64,000 nt of DNA from Corbicula japonica. Its lineage: Eukaryota; Mollusca; Bivalvia; Venerida; Cyrenidae. Positions 11,582 through 22,613 of this stretch are shown piece by piece. Under the pieces are notes generated by a model. It did not search any database. It was given only the letters and a program-made list of their open reading frames with translations, and had not been told where the DNA came from. The stretch is from positions 918,303 through 982,302 of the forward strand of contig JAZAYU010000061.1 in assembly GCA_038501625.1 (NCBI GenBank), written 5' to 3'. Both the position numbers and the translations under genes were made by a program. Position 1 is the stretch's first letter; each line of letters opens with the position of its first letter.

Positions 11582-14500
11582 CTGCAGTAGAAATGTTAGC
11601 TCTTTAAATTCAAAATCTGCGCATACGAAGGTAATAAGTGAAATATGCATATCAGGAACAGCCGCATTCAGAAGACATAGACTCCCCACACAGCCAAAAA
11701 ATAGAGAGGAAATGAGAGCACGAATTATAAAGTTATCAATTTTAAAATAGACACTATAAACCGTTACCGAAAATGAGAACCTGAGCGATATCCGCCTCGT
11801 AATGGCCCGTGGCAAAACAAATTGCCACTGGGAGTTTAAACCTGGTTCTAGGGTGAACCAAACTCCTCGTAATTACGTTCCTGAATGTAGAGAACTTTTT
11901 TCATAATGTGAGACTTACAAATACAATATTTAATCAGTTTAAAAAGTACAAAGCAAACTAATGTCATTTGTTTCTGGGTGTGTCAAATCGCTAAATCCTG
12001 TTATGCACATTTCACCGTTTTACTAAACTGCAAAAGGTTTTATTTTATGGGTGATCGAACAAAAACACTGGAGCTTAACTGACTGGAACAATGAAGCCAA
12101 CAATATAAAACAGGCCAAAATAATAATAAAATTAGAGTTATGGTTCTTTGTAAACACACTTGGGATTTGTTGGTGAACAAGTGTACCGAGTTTGAAAGCT
12201 GTAGATACAGTATTTTGTATACCCACTATAATCAAGCTAAAATGTCATGTTTCAAAATCGTGGCTTTCAAAATTTCCAGTTCGGAGCTAGGCAGCATGGG
12301 CAGTAATATGCATTTCCGTTATTCCATAAGCAGGCTCAATTAAACTAAACATGGAATATTTTCATATTTGTCGTGTCTGGTGGCTTTCAAAGTTCCCTGT
12401 TTATCTTTTCCATCTATTTATAAATATCAGTATTGTTGTCTGTACTCCGTGTGTTGGCAATGTACTCGGTGATATGATGAAAAACGCTCCTTTAGTGTCG
12501 TTGAACACGATACATATCGATGATTGCAAAGAAGACTGTAGTAACTCCTTCTTTATTTCTATGAAGTTACGACAGTCTTGCAGGCAACCCTTAGTAAATT
12601 AACTCGTAACCGATGTCATGCAGTGATTGTAACGTATATCGGGGCTATCCGATCGACCTTTTTTGGGGTTGTCCCGGTTAGCTCAATCGGTTGCGTCGCA
12701 GGAATTGCAGGGCTAGGCGCTGTCGCCGTGACGGTGCGGGTTCGCTCCCAGCTAGAGGCACTATCATTTGAAATTCACAGTAGCGCTATTTGTGCAGTGT
12801 GGCGGCCGTACAAAGTCTCCCCGTACATATAGTCAGTACTGTTATCAGTAAATTAACCCGTTACCGATGTCATGCAGTGATTGTAACGTATATCGGGTCT
12901 ATCCGATCAACCTTTTTTGGGGTTGTCCCGGTTAGCTAAATCGGTTGCGTCGCAGGAATTGCAGGGCTAGGCGCTGTCGCCGTGACGGTGCGGGTTCGCT
13001 TCCAGCTAGAGGCACTATCATTTGATATGTTTGTTAATTCTTTTAATATTTCGGCCTAAGATGGTTTCAATACCTCAGCAATTTTAGCTTAAGGTATTGC
13101 TTCTAATTTTGCATTTGGCGAGTTCCAAGTGCTACACAGGATTTACGCTCTCAGATCGACTGTCTCCAGTTCCGTATAAATGAGTTGTGCTCAATCCAGT
13201 GATAGACGTCGTGGGCCGATGACTTCAGAAGAACAGACTAAACCAAACCGATACTTTTTCATAGCTAGTATCGTATATTAATTTTTTTTGTTAAAACTCC
13301 AAGCCTAGTAAAATGTCAAGTTATAAATTGTTTTATAAAAACAAGAAAATTTTATAAACAATCATCCTCACCCGAATAGTTATTTCGTATTCCAACGAAT
13401 CATTAACAAGAGGCGTCGTCTTGTAAAGCTCTCCTGTAGTTTCGTTCATGCTCAAGAAAGGTATACCCATGTCTGAAAAGAAATCATTTGAAAATAAATT
13501 TAAAAACAAAACGGTGAGATCAAAAAATCCAATCACGGTATTTTCCGTATGTGGCAGACATATAGTTTTCTTGATCGACAGTAACGAGCAAAGCAAATAT
13601 CAAGCCCCGATATCTATGTTTTCTACAGCTGCAGTAAAAACAATGCAATCATATATGACTTTACCAATAAATAAGTCTTAGTGGCCGTGCAAAACTAAGT
13701 GTTTGTCTGGAAATGTTTATGACATGTTATGGTTACAATAATACAGACTAAACAATTAAACGTATCATAGCGTTAAGTCTTAATTCAACTGGATTGACAT
13801 ATGAATGCTCACCCGAGGTTATTCTGTAAACGACACTTTCATTTAATGTGTCTAAATCTGCAGCTTTTACGCTCGCTGGCTCTACTTGTAGCAATCCCTG
13901 AAAGAGAGTAATGTGTTGTCAAGTAATATACATACTGGTTACTGAGTCAGTGCGAATGTTGTATTCATATTTTAACTATAAAAGTTTTAAAATATTTATA
14001 GTTTATATATATGTAAGTGTACATGTACAAAGATTTTTTTCTTAAAAGACAGATTATATGATTTGATGGTTTCATTTATTTTAGCTTGTTAATGATTTTT
14101 CATTGATATCCATAATCTGAAACAAGTGTCGAAAAGAGAAACCCGTTCCTTGTCAGTTGAACACTTGTGTCGCCCTCTGGTGCTGTCGGAATAAAAATGC
14201 AAGTACAAAAAGGGGCATAACTCCATCAAATGTGACATTGACCTTAAGAATATAGTATCGTCACGAGCGTATTGTCTTAGGGAATATAATTTGAACGTTT
14301 GATAAAGAAATATTAATAAATGGCAAAGTTATAGCCAAAGTTAAGTTTTCATATAAAGGGGAATAACTCCATCAAGTGTGACCTTGACCTAAAGAATGTG
14401 GTATTATCAGGAGCGTGTTGTGAAAAGGAATATAATTTGAAAGTTTGATGAAGAAATATTAAGAAATGGCAAAGTTATAACCAATGTTAAGTTTTCGTAA

Positions 14501-17500
14501 AAAGGGAAATAACTCCATCAAATGTGACCTTGACCTAAAGAATGTGGTATCATCAAGAGCGTGTTGTCTTAAGGAATATAATTTGAAAGTTTCATGAAGA
14601 AATATTAAGAAATGGCAAAGTTATTGCCAACGTTAAGTTTTCGTGTCTAAATATAAGTACAACAAGAGGGCCATGATGGCCCTATATCGCTCACCTGACT
14701 ACAAAAGTACTCTCAGCTAAAAAGGGGCAAAACTCCATCAAATGTAACCTTGACCTTGAGAATTTGGCATTATCTCGAGCGTGTTGTCATAAGCAATATA
14801 ATATGAAAGTTTGATGAAGAAATATTAAGAAATGGCAAAGTTAACGAGAACGTTAGATTTTTGGGATGGACGGACCGACGGACTGACGGACGGACGGACA
14901 AAGCGGTGCCTATGTATCGCCGTTTCTTCCAAAGGGCGACACAAAAACCAACCCAAGTTGCATTAACACTTGATAAAAGTATATTACCACATAAGATTCG
15001 TTAGTAGTAACGGTATAATTTGCTTGGATACAAGGTCTGGCACAGCCCGGATATATAAACTGTATCCCCTGATCGTTAGCGTCCGTTACCGTCACGTTTA
15101 TTGAAGTTGATGACGTCAGACCACCGTCGTCCTGTTTTATTAATCAATGCATTATTATTGTAGTCTAGAACACTTTATGCACCCTTCGGTGATCGGTGGC
15201 TGTTTCATACACAAACTTATAAAATAAAGATCTTTAAGGCAATTTAATAACGCACTATGAAGATTTTGGATACTTTATCAATCTAACCGAGCCTGCAATA
15301 ATTGTGTTTGTCTTGTTCGGTGGCTTTAAAAGTTCCCTTTTCATCTATTTGAAATTATAAGACAAGTTGTTTTGATAATAAAATACAAATTAATGGAAAG
15401 TTCTGACGTAGTCGTGAGACATATTCTTACAGTCTGATATATTTTTGTCTATAAATCATGATATTGTTTGCCTTTTTTACAAGAATATACTTGGTTATTT
15501 TAAAGATAAAGGTCCCGCAACCGAGATATAACTCCAATCAATGTTAAAATCTGATACTTTCCTTTCACTAGACATACCGCAACCGAGATATAACTCCATT
15601 CAATGTTAAAATCTCATACTTTCCTTTCATTAGACATACCGCAACCGAGATATAACTCCATTCAATGTTAAAATCACATACTTTCCTTTCAATAGACATA
15701 CCGCAACCGAGATATAACTCCATTCAATGTTAAAATCTCATACTTTCCTTTCATTAGACATACCGCAACAGAGATATAACTCCATTCAATGTTAAAATCT
15801 TATACTTTCCTTTCATTAGACATACCGCAACCGAGACAAAACTCCATTCAATGTGAAAATCGCATACTTTCCTTTCATTAGACATATAATTAACACAATA
15901 CTTAAAAGATAGCGGTTTTTTGACAACCATCCTTTAGCAATATTTCTCTTCAACCAAAAATAAGTGTTGAAAGACACATTTATCGCATAAACAAACATCT
16001 AATCTCAGTTTACAAAACAAAAACTTTCTGAAACTGTAACGTTGATGAACATAAATGTTCTTCCAGTGTTCAAGAATGATTCGAAGTCCAGAGGCCACCG
16101 TAGTAGAATCCGTCCGTTTCCAGTTTCGTCCATTCTTACGAATCGGCTACCGTCAAACTATAATACAAAATACCTCCAAATTATAAATGAACACAATATT
16201 GTTGCCACATGATACAACAGCTTCATATTGCTTGTTAGTTTTTCTTCATACTATTTATATATTTACACTCTATTCTTAAAGAAATTGTGCACTTAGTTTT
16301 CGGTGATTTTTCATTTACTGCATTCCAGTATGCCAATATATTGAGATTATATCATTTACATTCTAGAGTAAACTATCTTTGATTTAATCTAACTATGATT
16401 TAACATCAATGTGTGTGAAGCGCATACACATTTTGTAGAATGTTTAACCGTGCATTGATCAAAGGCATGTGTTCTGTCGAGTTGCTCATAAAGTGTGTTG
16501 CTACTGCTGCTGTGTTGTTAAAATGATGTTTTTTTCATCTATTTCTTTTGTGTTTTCCGGCTTTATGAAGTAATTATCATCGTTTAATCCTCGTTAAACT
16601 GAATCTCATACCCATTACTTATTAAACATGAACAGGTATAAACTACAAAGCGAGAGGTTGTTAATAATTGAACAACAACCACAAAACCTGTTAAATTGTT
16701 AACTATAATGATACTATTTAAATAAGTGTTCAAATACCTGTGTGATCATATAGGGGGCGATAGCAAATGTTAAATTGGTTTGTCCTGCATCTAAATCTGT
16801 AGCTCGGAATCCAAGATTCAATATCTCTGTTCCAATTTCCGTTGCCTATAAGACAACATCACCATCAAGTTAAAACTGGTAATTTAATGAATACAATAAG
16901 ATTCATAAAATGATCAATATTATACTCGCCTGGAAAGAAATATTCAATGATCACGGTAAAATTAAAAATAAAATGAAAAAAAAGAGATTTAAAAAAGATT
17001 ATTTTATAAAAACGTTTGAATAAAAAAAAAACAAGCGAACACAAATTGCAACATAAATAGACAGATAAAAATAATGTTAAGTTGATGTTTGGCTGCCTTC
17101 ATCCGTACATACCTCAGAAATGACAGTTGTAAACGGTGCCCCTATAAACTGAGGATAAAACTCGTTCACGGACAGAATCTCCACTCTAAATACCAGCTCC
17201 TAAAATGTAATTTTAAAATACAAGTTACACTTGCAATGCCAAACATATATTGTTTTAAACATGTAAACCAAATTTAATTTTTTATATTAATGTACTATAT
17301 ATTCCAAGTATTAAGTAAATGGGACAAGTACTTTAAAGGCAACATTAAGTTTCATGTTAAAGTTGCATTTAAAAGGGGCATAACTCATATAATAGTCGAA
17401 CAGGAGTTATCATTCTTGTTGTAAGCAATGACCTTGTTCATGAAGATGATATAGTCCGACTATAAAGTGCATAGGATAAAATCTTTCAAAATTAAAGTCA

Positions 17501-20326
17501 ACATAAAGTTTAACGTTTAAGTTGCTTTTGAAAGGGGCATAATTTAAAAAAATGAAACAGGACAATAGGATCCCTATGTGTCTCCCTGCTTCCGCAGGCG
17601 ACACAAGAAGCATTTATGCAATTGTTACGACATAAACTACCGACAAAACTTATTTAAACACCAATTAAAAAATAAAAACTACATGAAACCAATCGAATTT
17701 TTACCGATTTTTTTAAATTGTAACAGAAAATTCCTTGTGGCTTAGAAAAAAATGAACTAGCCACTAGCATGTAATTGCATTTATCTTAAAATAGTCAAAG
17801 TGCAGGAAACAGTTAAAATCAAAATTAATTACAACCTTCTTCTCATGATTGTCTTGATGATTACATCCGACTATTAAATCAATGGTAAATGTTGTTGTCT
17901 GACTAGATGCGAACATCTGAAATTAAATATGGAAACAAAGTTTCCGTCGTAACATGTTATAAGTTCAGTATGCGAAAGTTTAGCCATATGCAGAAATCAC
18001 AGCCTCCAAACACCATCCAGATTGAAGATAAAGTTCAAAATATGACCAAATTCAAATTATGATACCATAGACAATTAAATAAAAACGAACATTCGATGGT
18101 GGTCATCAAAGGATAACAGAATATTATTATAAATATGTTATATACTACTCAAAATTTGATAGGGATAGCTTTCCGTTTTATCCTGAATTACTGCCCCATA
18201 CCAAGTTTCAACTGCTGTTCTGCTTTAAGTTTGTCAACTAATTCCTTCTTTGGCACAAAGCTGAAGTCAAATAAACAAATTTTCAGAATCACAGCAAATA
18301 TTTTATCGTTTCAAAATTATACATGTTAGGAAAAAACACAATCTTTTAAATGATTCTTATCAAATTTTGAGTAGTATATGTTATCAACGATTCTGGTATT
18401 ATTTCTTTGTTCGTTGTGGGAAGAGGAAGTTGTTTCCTAAATTGGCATAAATCCCAGATACGCATATACCATTTTCACCATTATTTTACTTCAAACACAG
18501 TATGGCTTGTTCTATGGTTTTATTTACAATGTCATCGTCTTTTAAAGCAATGATTTATAAGCAAATGTTCCCCGGCAACCATATCATTATGATCGCTTTC
18601 AGAGGCAAGCGTTAGTGTAATGATAATTAACATCAACTACTAAACAGTCTGTGTTGTGATGAAGTAGTCTACGGCGATATTGTTCAGTTTATTTAAAATT
18701 CTTGACGTATTTATATTACCTCATTAACCGAGACAAGTTCCAGTTCCAAAAGCTCCAGATCTAGAATCTTAGCAAGCTGAAGCACGTTCACATGTGTATC
18801 GTCTTCTGACTCTGCAGATTTGAAGAACTGGGAAAGATATTCCCTGTTTGTTCCATTAGAGCTGGCGGTCCATGTCAAGTCTCCGTCACTGTTATTGAAA
18901 GGAGCGAGAACGGTGCCTAAGCAATAGAAAACAAAGGTTTGGTAAAACCCTTGAGCACATATTGCTTGAGATTTTTCCAAAATGCATCATTTAATACGGT
19001 TTACAACTTTGAAGGCTAGAAGAACAAACAATATCTCGGACCGGGTATGCAAACACAAATCGACTAATGATACTTAAAACAAAGTGAAATATGCCACCGC
19101 TACACTTAGAAAACACAGCTTTCCCACGCAGCCAAAACGTAGAGAGGAAAGGAGAGCATAGGATGATAAGAATATCAATTTCAAATAATTTTGATATAAA
19201 ACAACACCAACACAATTAACAAAAAAAGAGAACCTTAGGTGTTGCCGCCTTGGAATTATCAGTGTCATAACAATTTAGACACTGGGGGTTAAAAACAGGA
19301 TCTAGGGTGTACCAACCTCACTCTTGCCCCAACAGGTTCTAATAAAACGCACAAGTACAAGTTGTCTTTGTGATATAACACCAACCCACCCATCATCTCG
19401 ACATGCTGTATGCAAAAAAATGCTGTGAATCCTCTCTGATTGTCACTTCATTTTAATAACAATACTAAGAGTTCAGCGTAAAATTTTAAATACGACATAA
19501 TATAGAAGTTTGGCAAATATTAACATGTGCAATAATCGCATAATTATCACGACACTCCGGGTTGTAGAGAAAATTAATTATTCTTACCTATAGGATCGGT
19601 TTCTTTGACGAAAATTTGTTCAGGTTGTCCTGGCGGGTCAGCATTGCAATCTAAAATAATTACAATTGCAATTAATAAATATTGATTAAATGAGCATTCA
19701 AAATAATTAGTTAAGATAATGAGTTATCAGGCTTATCACATTATAAGCAATTTAAAAATATGAAAAATTGATTAGAAAAAATGTTCACCGTCGTTTTGGA
19801 TGAATCAAAAACAATGTATTTTTATTTTTGCGCTCGATCCCTGATCTAGGATGCGCGTATTACATGAAAAGACTCAATCAACCCGACCCTGCAATAGATT
19901 CATATTTTTCGTGGTTGTCTCCAGTCACTATGTATAATTGCAAATTAATTAATTTATAAGTAGACACACAAGCTGATTGTATGTTATAGAATATTTCGAA
20001 ATAAATGTATACAATTGCAGAACACTGCCCAATTAATACAAGCACATGATACATAAAATCGTGTATAAAACCTCGTAATTGAGATTTGATAACTATCTCT
20101 TACACGCATGTAGCAGTCCTAACATAAAATCCGAATAAATAGATTATATCTAGATTATAGTACAAATGCAAAATTAATCATTCAGAATTAACTGCAAATA
20201 TATACATATTTTACAAGTTTTTTTTTCTGTACATTTTGGTCAAAATATCAAAATTAACTCACCGTAGACATTTGCATGGGATCGTCCAAATATCACCAAA
20301 ACAACGACACATTTCAGAAAACTCAT
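11497..20326 (-). CDS. Cadherin-like secreted/cell-surface protein, 5' eleven coding exons (3' end not found)
   Basis: Eleven exons with consistent phases give about 379 codons from a signal-peptide start. The first exon encodes MSFLKCVVVLVIFGRSHA, a typical signal peptide. A degenerate N-terminal region follows, with VKETDPIGTVLA resembling the cadherin strand-A pattern. A fairly canonical cadherin repeat runs from about residue 164 to 270, with FTTVISEATEIGTEIL, RATDLDAGQTNL, a spliced D-D-G-G turn and VTVTDANDQ. A third repeat has VEPASVKAADLDTLNESVVY, MNETTGELY and DTNITVFISD. These are Ca2+-binding motifs (DxD, DxNDx); some are degenerate in repeats 1 and 3. Cadherins mediate adhesion or signalling at the cell surface; the membrane anchor and tail lie beyond 11497 or were missed. 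The ATG at 20324-20326 is the only one in front of the signal peptide. Exon borders are GT/AG throughout; the donor of exon 7 is weak. Exons average about 100 bp, and introns are packed with repeats. Confidence 0.8.
11637..11866 (+). repeat. Dispersed repeat with CCCCACACAGCC core, copy 2
   Basis: Intronic copy (cadherin-like intron 10) of the family at 9002-9160. It is longer, and its 3' part has GGCAAAACAAATTGCCACTG, a short inverted repeat shared with the inverted copy at 40144-40360. Confidence 0.7.
12280..12400 (+). repeat. Dispersed repeat fragment
   Basis: Second copy of the GGAGCTAGGCAGCATGGGCA / GTAATATGCATTTCCGTTA family found at 8491-8600. It continues into TTTGTCGTGTCTGGTGGCTT, a stretch also seen near 15300-15340. 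Confidence 0.65.
12593..13026 (+). repeat. Tandem pair of tRNA-derived SINE copies
   Basis: Two copies offset by 254 bases (12593-12775 and 12847-13026). Each has a RNA polymerase III A box, TAGCTCAATCGG at 12679-12690 and TAGCTAAATCGG at 12933-12944. Each also has a B box, GGGTTCGCTCC at 12738-12748 and GGGTTCGCTTCC at 12992-13003. The spacing is tRNA-like but stretched, and the cloverleaf does not close as a functional tRNA, so I call a SINE head. The spacer between copies is also found at 8363-8440, which suggests it belongs to the same composite repeat. Lies in cadherin-like intron 10. Confidence 0.8.
13372..13472 (-). CDS. Cadherin-like gene, exon 10
   Basis: 101 bases, entry phase 1, exit phase 0; acceptor TTTCTTTTCAG, donor CGG/GTGAGG. 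Encodes MGIPFLSMNETTGELYKTTP and NDSLEYEITIR, the 'F.....TGeLy....L.....Y.l.i' part of a cadherin repeat. Confidence 0.8.
13813..13897 (-). CDS. Cadherin-like gene, exon 9
   Basis: 85 bases, entry phase 0, exit phase 1; acceptor CTCTTTCAG, donor TCGG/GTGAGC. Encodes GLLQVEPASVKAADLDTLNE and SVVYRITS, with the AADLDTLNE calcium-binding pattern. Confidence 0.8.
14165..14944. repeat. 780-bp element with 16-bp terminal inverted repeats and a tandem core
   Basis: Ends TTGTGTCGCCCTCTGG (14165-14180) and CCAAAGGGCGACACAA (14929-14944), inverted with one mismatch. The core has four diverged units of about 147 bases, each with GGGGCATAACTCCATCAAAT, GTGACCTTGACCTAAAGAAT and AATATTAAGAAATGGCAAAG. Close to the end is a (CGGA)n stretch, and about 14674-14690 is a small hairpin GGGCCATGATGGCCC. 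No clear target duplication was seen. Intron 8 of the cadherin-like gene. Confidence 0.8.
14988..15131 (-). CDS. Cadherin-like gene, exon 8
   Basis: 144 bases, phase 0 at both ends; acceptor AATAAAACAG, donor GTG/GTAATA. Encodes DDGGLTSSTSINVTVTDAND, a textbook end of a cadherin repeat. The linker is odd: DANDQG lacks the usual N-x-P-x-F, and two cysteines follow in YPGCARPCIQ, possibly a disulphide-stabilised linker. Confidence 0.85.
15515..15886 (+). repeat. 62-bp tandem repeat, six copies
   Basis: Units start at 15515, 15577, 15639, 15701, 15763 and 15825 and are built on CCGCAACCGAGATATAACTC. Very few differences between units. Intron 7 of the cadherin-like gene. Confidence 0.9.
16035..16157 (-). 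CDS. Cadherin-like gene, exon 7
   Basis: 123 bases, phase 0 at both ends. Acceptor TATTATAG. The donor was chosen as ACA/GTTTCA because it keeps phase and joins sensibly to exon 8; it is weak, and the frame stays open a further 18 codons to a stop. Encodes FDGSRFVRMDETGNGRILLR then PLDFES, the usual 'F..d..tG.i.l...LDfE' cadherin core. Confidence 0.7.
16738..16845 (-). CDS. Cadherin-like gene, exon 6
   Basis: 108 bases, phase 0 at both ends; acceptor GTCTTATAG, donor CAG/GTATTT. Encodes ATEIGTEILNLGFRATDLDA and GQTNLTFAIAPY. The ATDLDAGQTN is a near-canonical cadherin DxD calcium motif. Confidence 0.85.
17113..17199 (-). CDS. Cadherin-like gene, exon 5
   Basis: 87 bases, phase 0 at both ends; acceptor ACATTTTAG, donor GAG/GTATGT. 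Encodes LVFRVEILSVNEFYPQF and then APFTTVISE. This is the inter-repeat linker (V.D.N...P.F) and the first strand of the best-formed cadherin repeat. Confidence 0.8.
17290..17608. repeat. Short relative of the 6950-8167 array
   Basis: Two units with TATATTCCAAGTATTAAGTA and AAAGGGGCATAAC, closed by GACAATAGGATCCCTATGTG and CGCAGGCGACACAA, the same tail as the large array. Lies in the intron between cadherin-like exons 4 and 5. Confidence 0.7.
17836..17916 (-). CDS. Cadherin-like gene, exon 4
   Basis: 81 bases, phase 0 at both ends; acceptor TTAATTTCAG, donor AAG/GTTGTA. Encodes MFASSQTTTFTIDLIVGCNH plus a short polar tail. The TFTIDLIV pattern looks like a cadherin strand F/G. Its ATG is internal to the spliced message and not a start. 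Confidence 0.7.
18142..18377. mobile_element. 236-bp MITE with 20-bp TIRs and 7-bp target duplication
   Basis: Perfect terminal inverted repeats ATACTACTCAAAATTTGATA at 18142-18161 and, inverted, at 18358-18377. Both sides are flanked by ATGTTAT (18135-18141 and 18378-18384). An alternative reading is an 8-bp duplication TATGTTAT with the TIR one base shorter on one side. No transposase inside, so it is non-autonomous; the superfamily is not settled (8-bp duplications would favour hAT). Lies in the intron between cadherin-like exons 3 and 4. Confidence 0.85.
18720..18916 (-). CDS. Cadherin-like gene, exon 3
   Basis: 197 bases, the largest exon; acceptor TTGCTTAG, donor GAG/GTAATA, exit phase 0. 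Encodes TVLAPFNNSDGDLTWTASS near its start and ends LDLELLELELVSVNE. It would be the body of a divergent first cadherin repeat; the usual DxNDxxP linker is reduced to SVNE. Confidence 0.75.
19079..19318 (+). repeat. Dispersed repeat with TTCCCACGCAGCC core, copy 3
   Basis: Third copy of the family at 9002-9160 and 11637-11866: AAAGTGAAATATG, then TTTCCCACGCAGCC and GTAGAGAGGAAAGGAGAGCA, ending near ATCTAGGGTGTACCA. Lies in the intron between cadherin-like exons 2 and 3. Confidence 0.65.
19588..19650 (-). CDS. Cadherin-like gene, exon 2
   Basis: 63 bases, acceptor TATTTTAG, donor ATAG/GTAAGA. Encodes CNADPPGQPEQIFVKETDPI. Entry and exit phases (1 and 1) fit exons 1 and 3. The VKETDPIG stretch is the strand-A pattern that opens a cadherin repeat. 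Confidence 0.8.
   Translation of the reverse strand: MAMLTRQDNLNKFSSKKPIL
20263..20326 (-). CDS. Cadherin-like gene, exon 1 (signal peptide)
   Basis: 64 coding bases from ATG, encoding MSFLKCVVVLVIFGRSHANV and one more codon. There is a positively charged residue near the start, a hydrophobic core VVVLVIF and a plausible cleavage after SHA. Donor TACG/GTGAGT, exit phase 1. Confidence 0.8.
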
Positions 20327-21735
20327 CTCGAATTACGATTGGAAAATTGTCTCCAGAACGAATGTTCTTTCAATGTCGAGTAACAATGATTTATTTAGTA
20401 AATTTATTGATCAAGCAACATAGACTGTAATCTGAGTGAAACTTACCACTATTTATAATTAAGTGTTAAGTATGCAGAGGTAAACAGAATCTTGGCTCGA
20501 ATGTTGGTCATACTCAATGAGTTGGGTGATATCCTTTCATTTAGCAGATAAGCTTCATAATGAAACTGGAACTGTTATCAATGTACCGATAATATCTATT
20601 TACAAAGGGACTTTTATATCTATTGAGTACAAAAAAGATGGTAGTAAGTAATGCAGACCGAGAAAAAAAGGTTATCAAACGCATCGTAGCAGAATAACAC
20701 TGACAATTAAAACTAAAAATCCCGACTTTTACTTTCACATCATTCTTAATTGTCGACACAAAAGACTTTATAATGTTTTAATAAATCGTTTAAATGTCAT
20801 CAAGAGCCAGTCGTAAACAAAACCATGCTCGTCTATACGAGGAGTCGAAAATAAGCAACCATCATTTCAACCAATTGTGTGAGTGAGGCGTTTGATAAAG
20901 TATTTAAGTGTCTATTGTTTTATACGTTTTGTTATACTATTCTATAAGTCTAAGGAAATTGCATGAAAACTTTTAACTATAAATTTCTAAATCAAAAAAA
21001 AAGAGATGTAATCAAAATGCTACTTAAAAATATTATATAGTACATGTACATTACAAATTGACCAGATCTATGATGATAAACAAGTGTATACAGTTTCGAA
21101 GCTGTTATAATAATCATTGTATAAAAGTCATGAGCATGTATGCAAACTTTGAGATGAGATATGATTTTGGTACAATGTACAAACCTTCAATTCTTAGTTA
21201 AGAATTGAGACAAAATGATAGTTAGAATTCGGTTCTTTGCATGGCTACCCGGGATATGATGGTAAACATGTTAGAAGTTTCAAAGGTGTAGTATAAGTAT
21301 AAACAAGCCAGCACGAAAACTTTAATCTGAGATTTTAGCTGAAAACGGGTCATATTTTGATCAAAATAAAAAATAGAGTTATGGTTTTTGGCATACACAC
21401 TCGCGAAATGATGGTGAACAACTATACCAAGTTCGAAAGCTGTAGCTGTAGCTGTAGTACTTAAATATAACAAGGTTGAACGAAAACAAATATCAAGACG
21501 CATAATGAGCAGAAAAGCTCAACAAATTCTATTAATTAGTGGATCTAAAAACTGCTATTTTGTCCCGTTTCATGCTTTTATTAAACGAAACACAGAATAC
21601 ATATTAAACCTACAATTTAACAGTGTTTAAACGAAACAAAGAAGGTCGCAGTCTGTTAACGTTACTTTTTTCTGATAGTTTATAAAGTGAAAAAAATTCT
21701 TTCTACAATAAAACAAAGTGATTGCCACAACTATT
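20327..21735. other. Intergenic, 5' side of the cadherin-like gene and 3' side of TPR gene A
   Basis: Two minus-strand genes run in the same direction here. No exon was recognised. A minus-strand AATAAA at 21577-21582 lies about 155 bases downstream of the TPR gene A stop and could be its polyadenylation signal. No promoter motif was convincing. Confidence 0.5.
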
Positions 21736-22613
21736 TTAGTCTAGCTCGTCCAAAGTATTTCTTATTTCCTTTGTTGTCTGTTTTGCCTTGTTGGCTTGGT
21801 GTAATGGAATCAAACTCTGTAAAAATGATTTCGGAAAAAAATCTGTTGGTGGATTGAACGGTAATTTATAGGTTTCAGCCTTTTGACCAAGATGGTAATA
21901 TTTCAAACCTTCTTCAATATTTTTGTAATGACTAACATGGATATATCCAAGCAGGTAAAATGCGTTAGGATATTTTTCAGCACATTTTGGAAATTTTTCA
22001 ATACATTCATGCAACAATTTTATTGCCCTGTCAGGATCCTTTTCCTTCAAGTGAAAGGCAACGTTGTACTTTGACTCTATGTTGGACTTATCTAATTCGT
22101 ACAACTTTTCGAATACATCTAATGCTCTTGCATATTGATCTGTAATTGTATACTGAGCACCTAACAGGTAGTAGGCATGCGCAAGCATCTTTTTAGCCAG
22201 TGTCTCACTTTTATAAGGCAGTATCTTGTGTGCACATTCTTCCAACGCTCGGATAACTAATTTGAAACCCTCATAATCGGACATTTGTTTCGACTTCATA
22301 TGATTGATGATCGTTACACTGAAGTACTCTACTAGTAGATCGGTGGGCCTCAACTTTAAGTAATCTTCAACCAGTTGTTCAACGTTAGGCGGAAAGGGGA
22401 ACTGCGAGCTCATATAGCCGGCCACCATGTACCCTTCCATATAATTGTGGAAGCCTGGCTGGAGAGAGTCGCAGTCAACTTGCGTAAGAACTCTTGGGCG
22501 CTGGTAACTCCACAATGCTGCACATCCAAATGCATAATGATTAAATGCTTCCATAGTTGTTTTAGCTGTAGGCGAGTTAGGGAACTTCTCCAACAGTTCA
22601 GGTGTTACTTTAC
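21736..22613 (-). CDS. TPR gene A, coding exon 2
   Basis: 878 bases, acceptor TTACATTCTAG, stop TAA at 21736-21738. Starts with VTPELLEKFPNSP and carries most of the protein. At least three helix pairs of TPR type are visible (around exon residues 135-160, 170-200 and 210-235). No internal stop or frame break. Confidence 0.9.

Noticed and set aside
12671..12760. Functional tRNA gene
   Set aside because: A and B boxes are present, but the arms do not form a proper cloverleaf and the unit is repeated with a shared spacer; a SINE explains it better.
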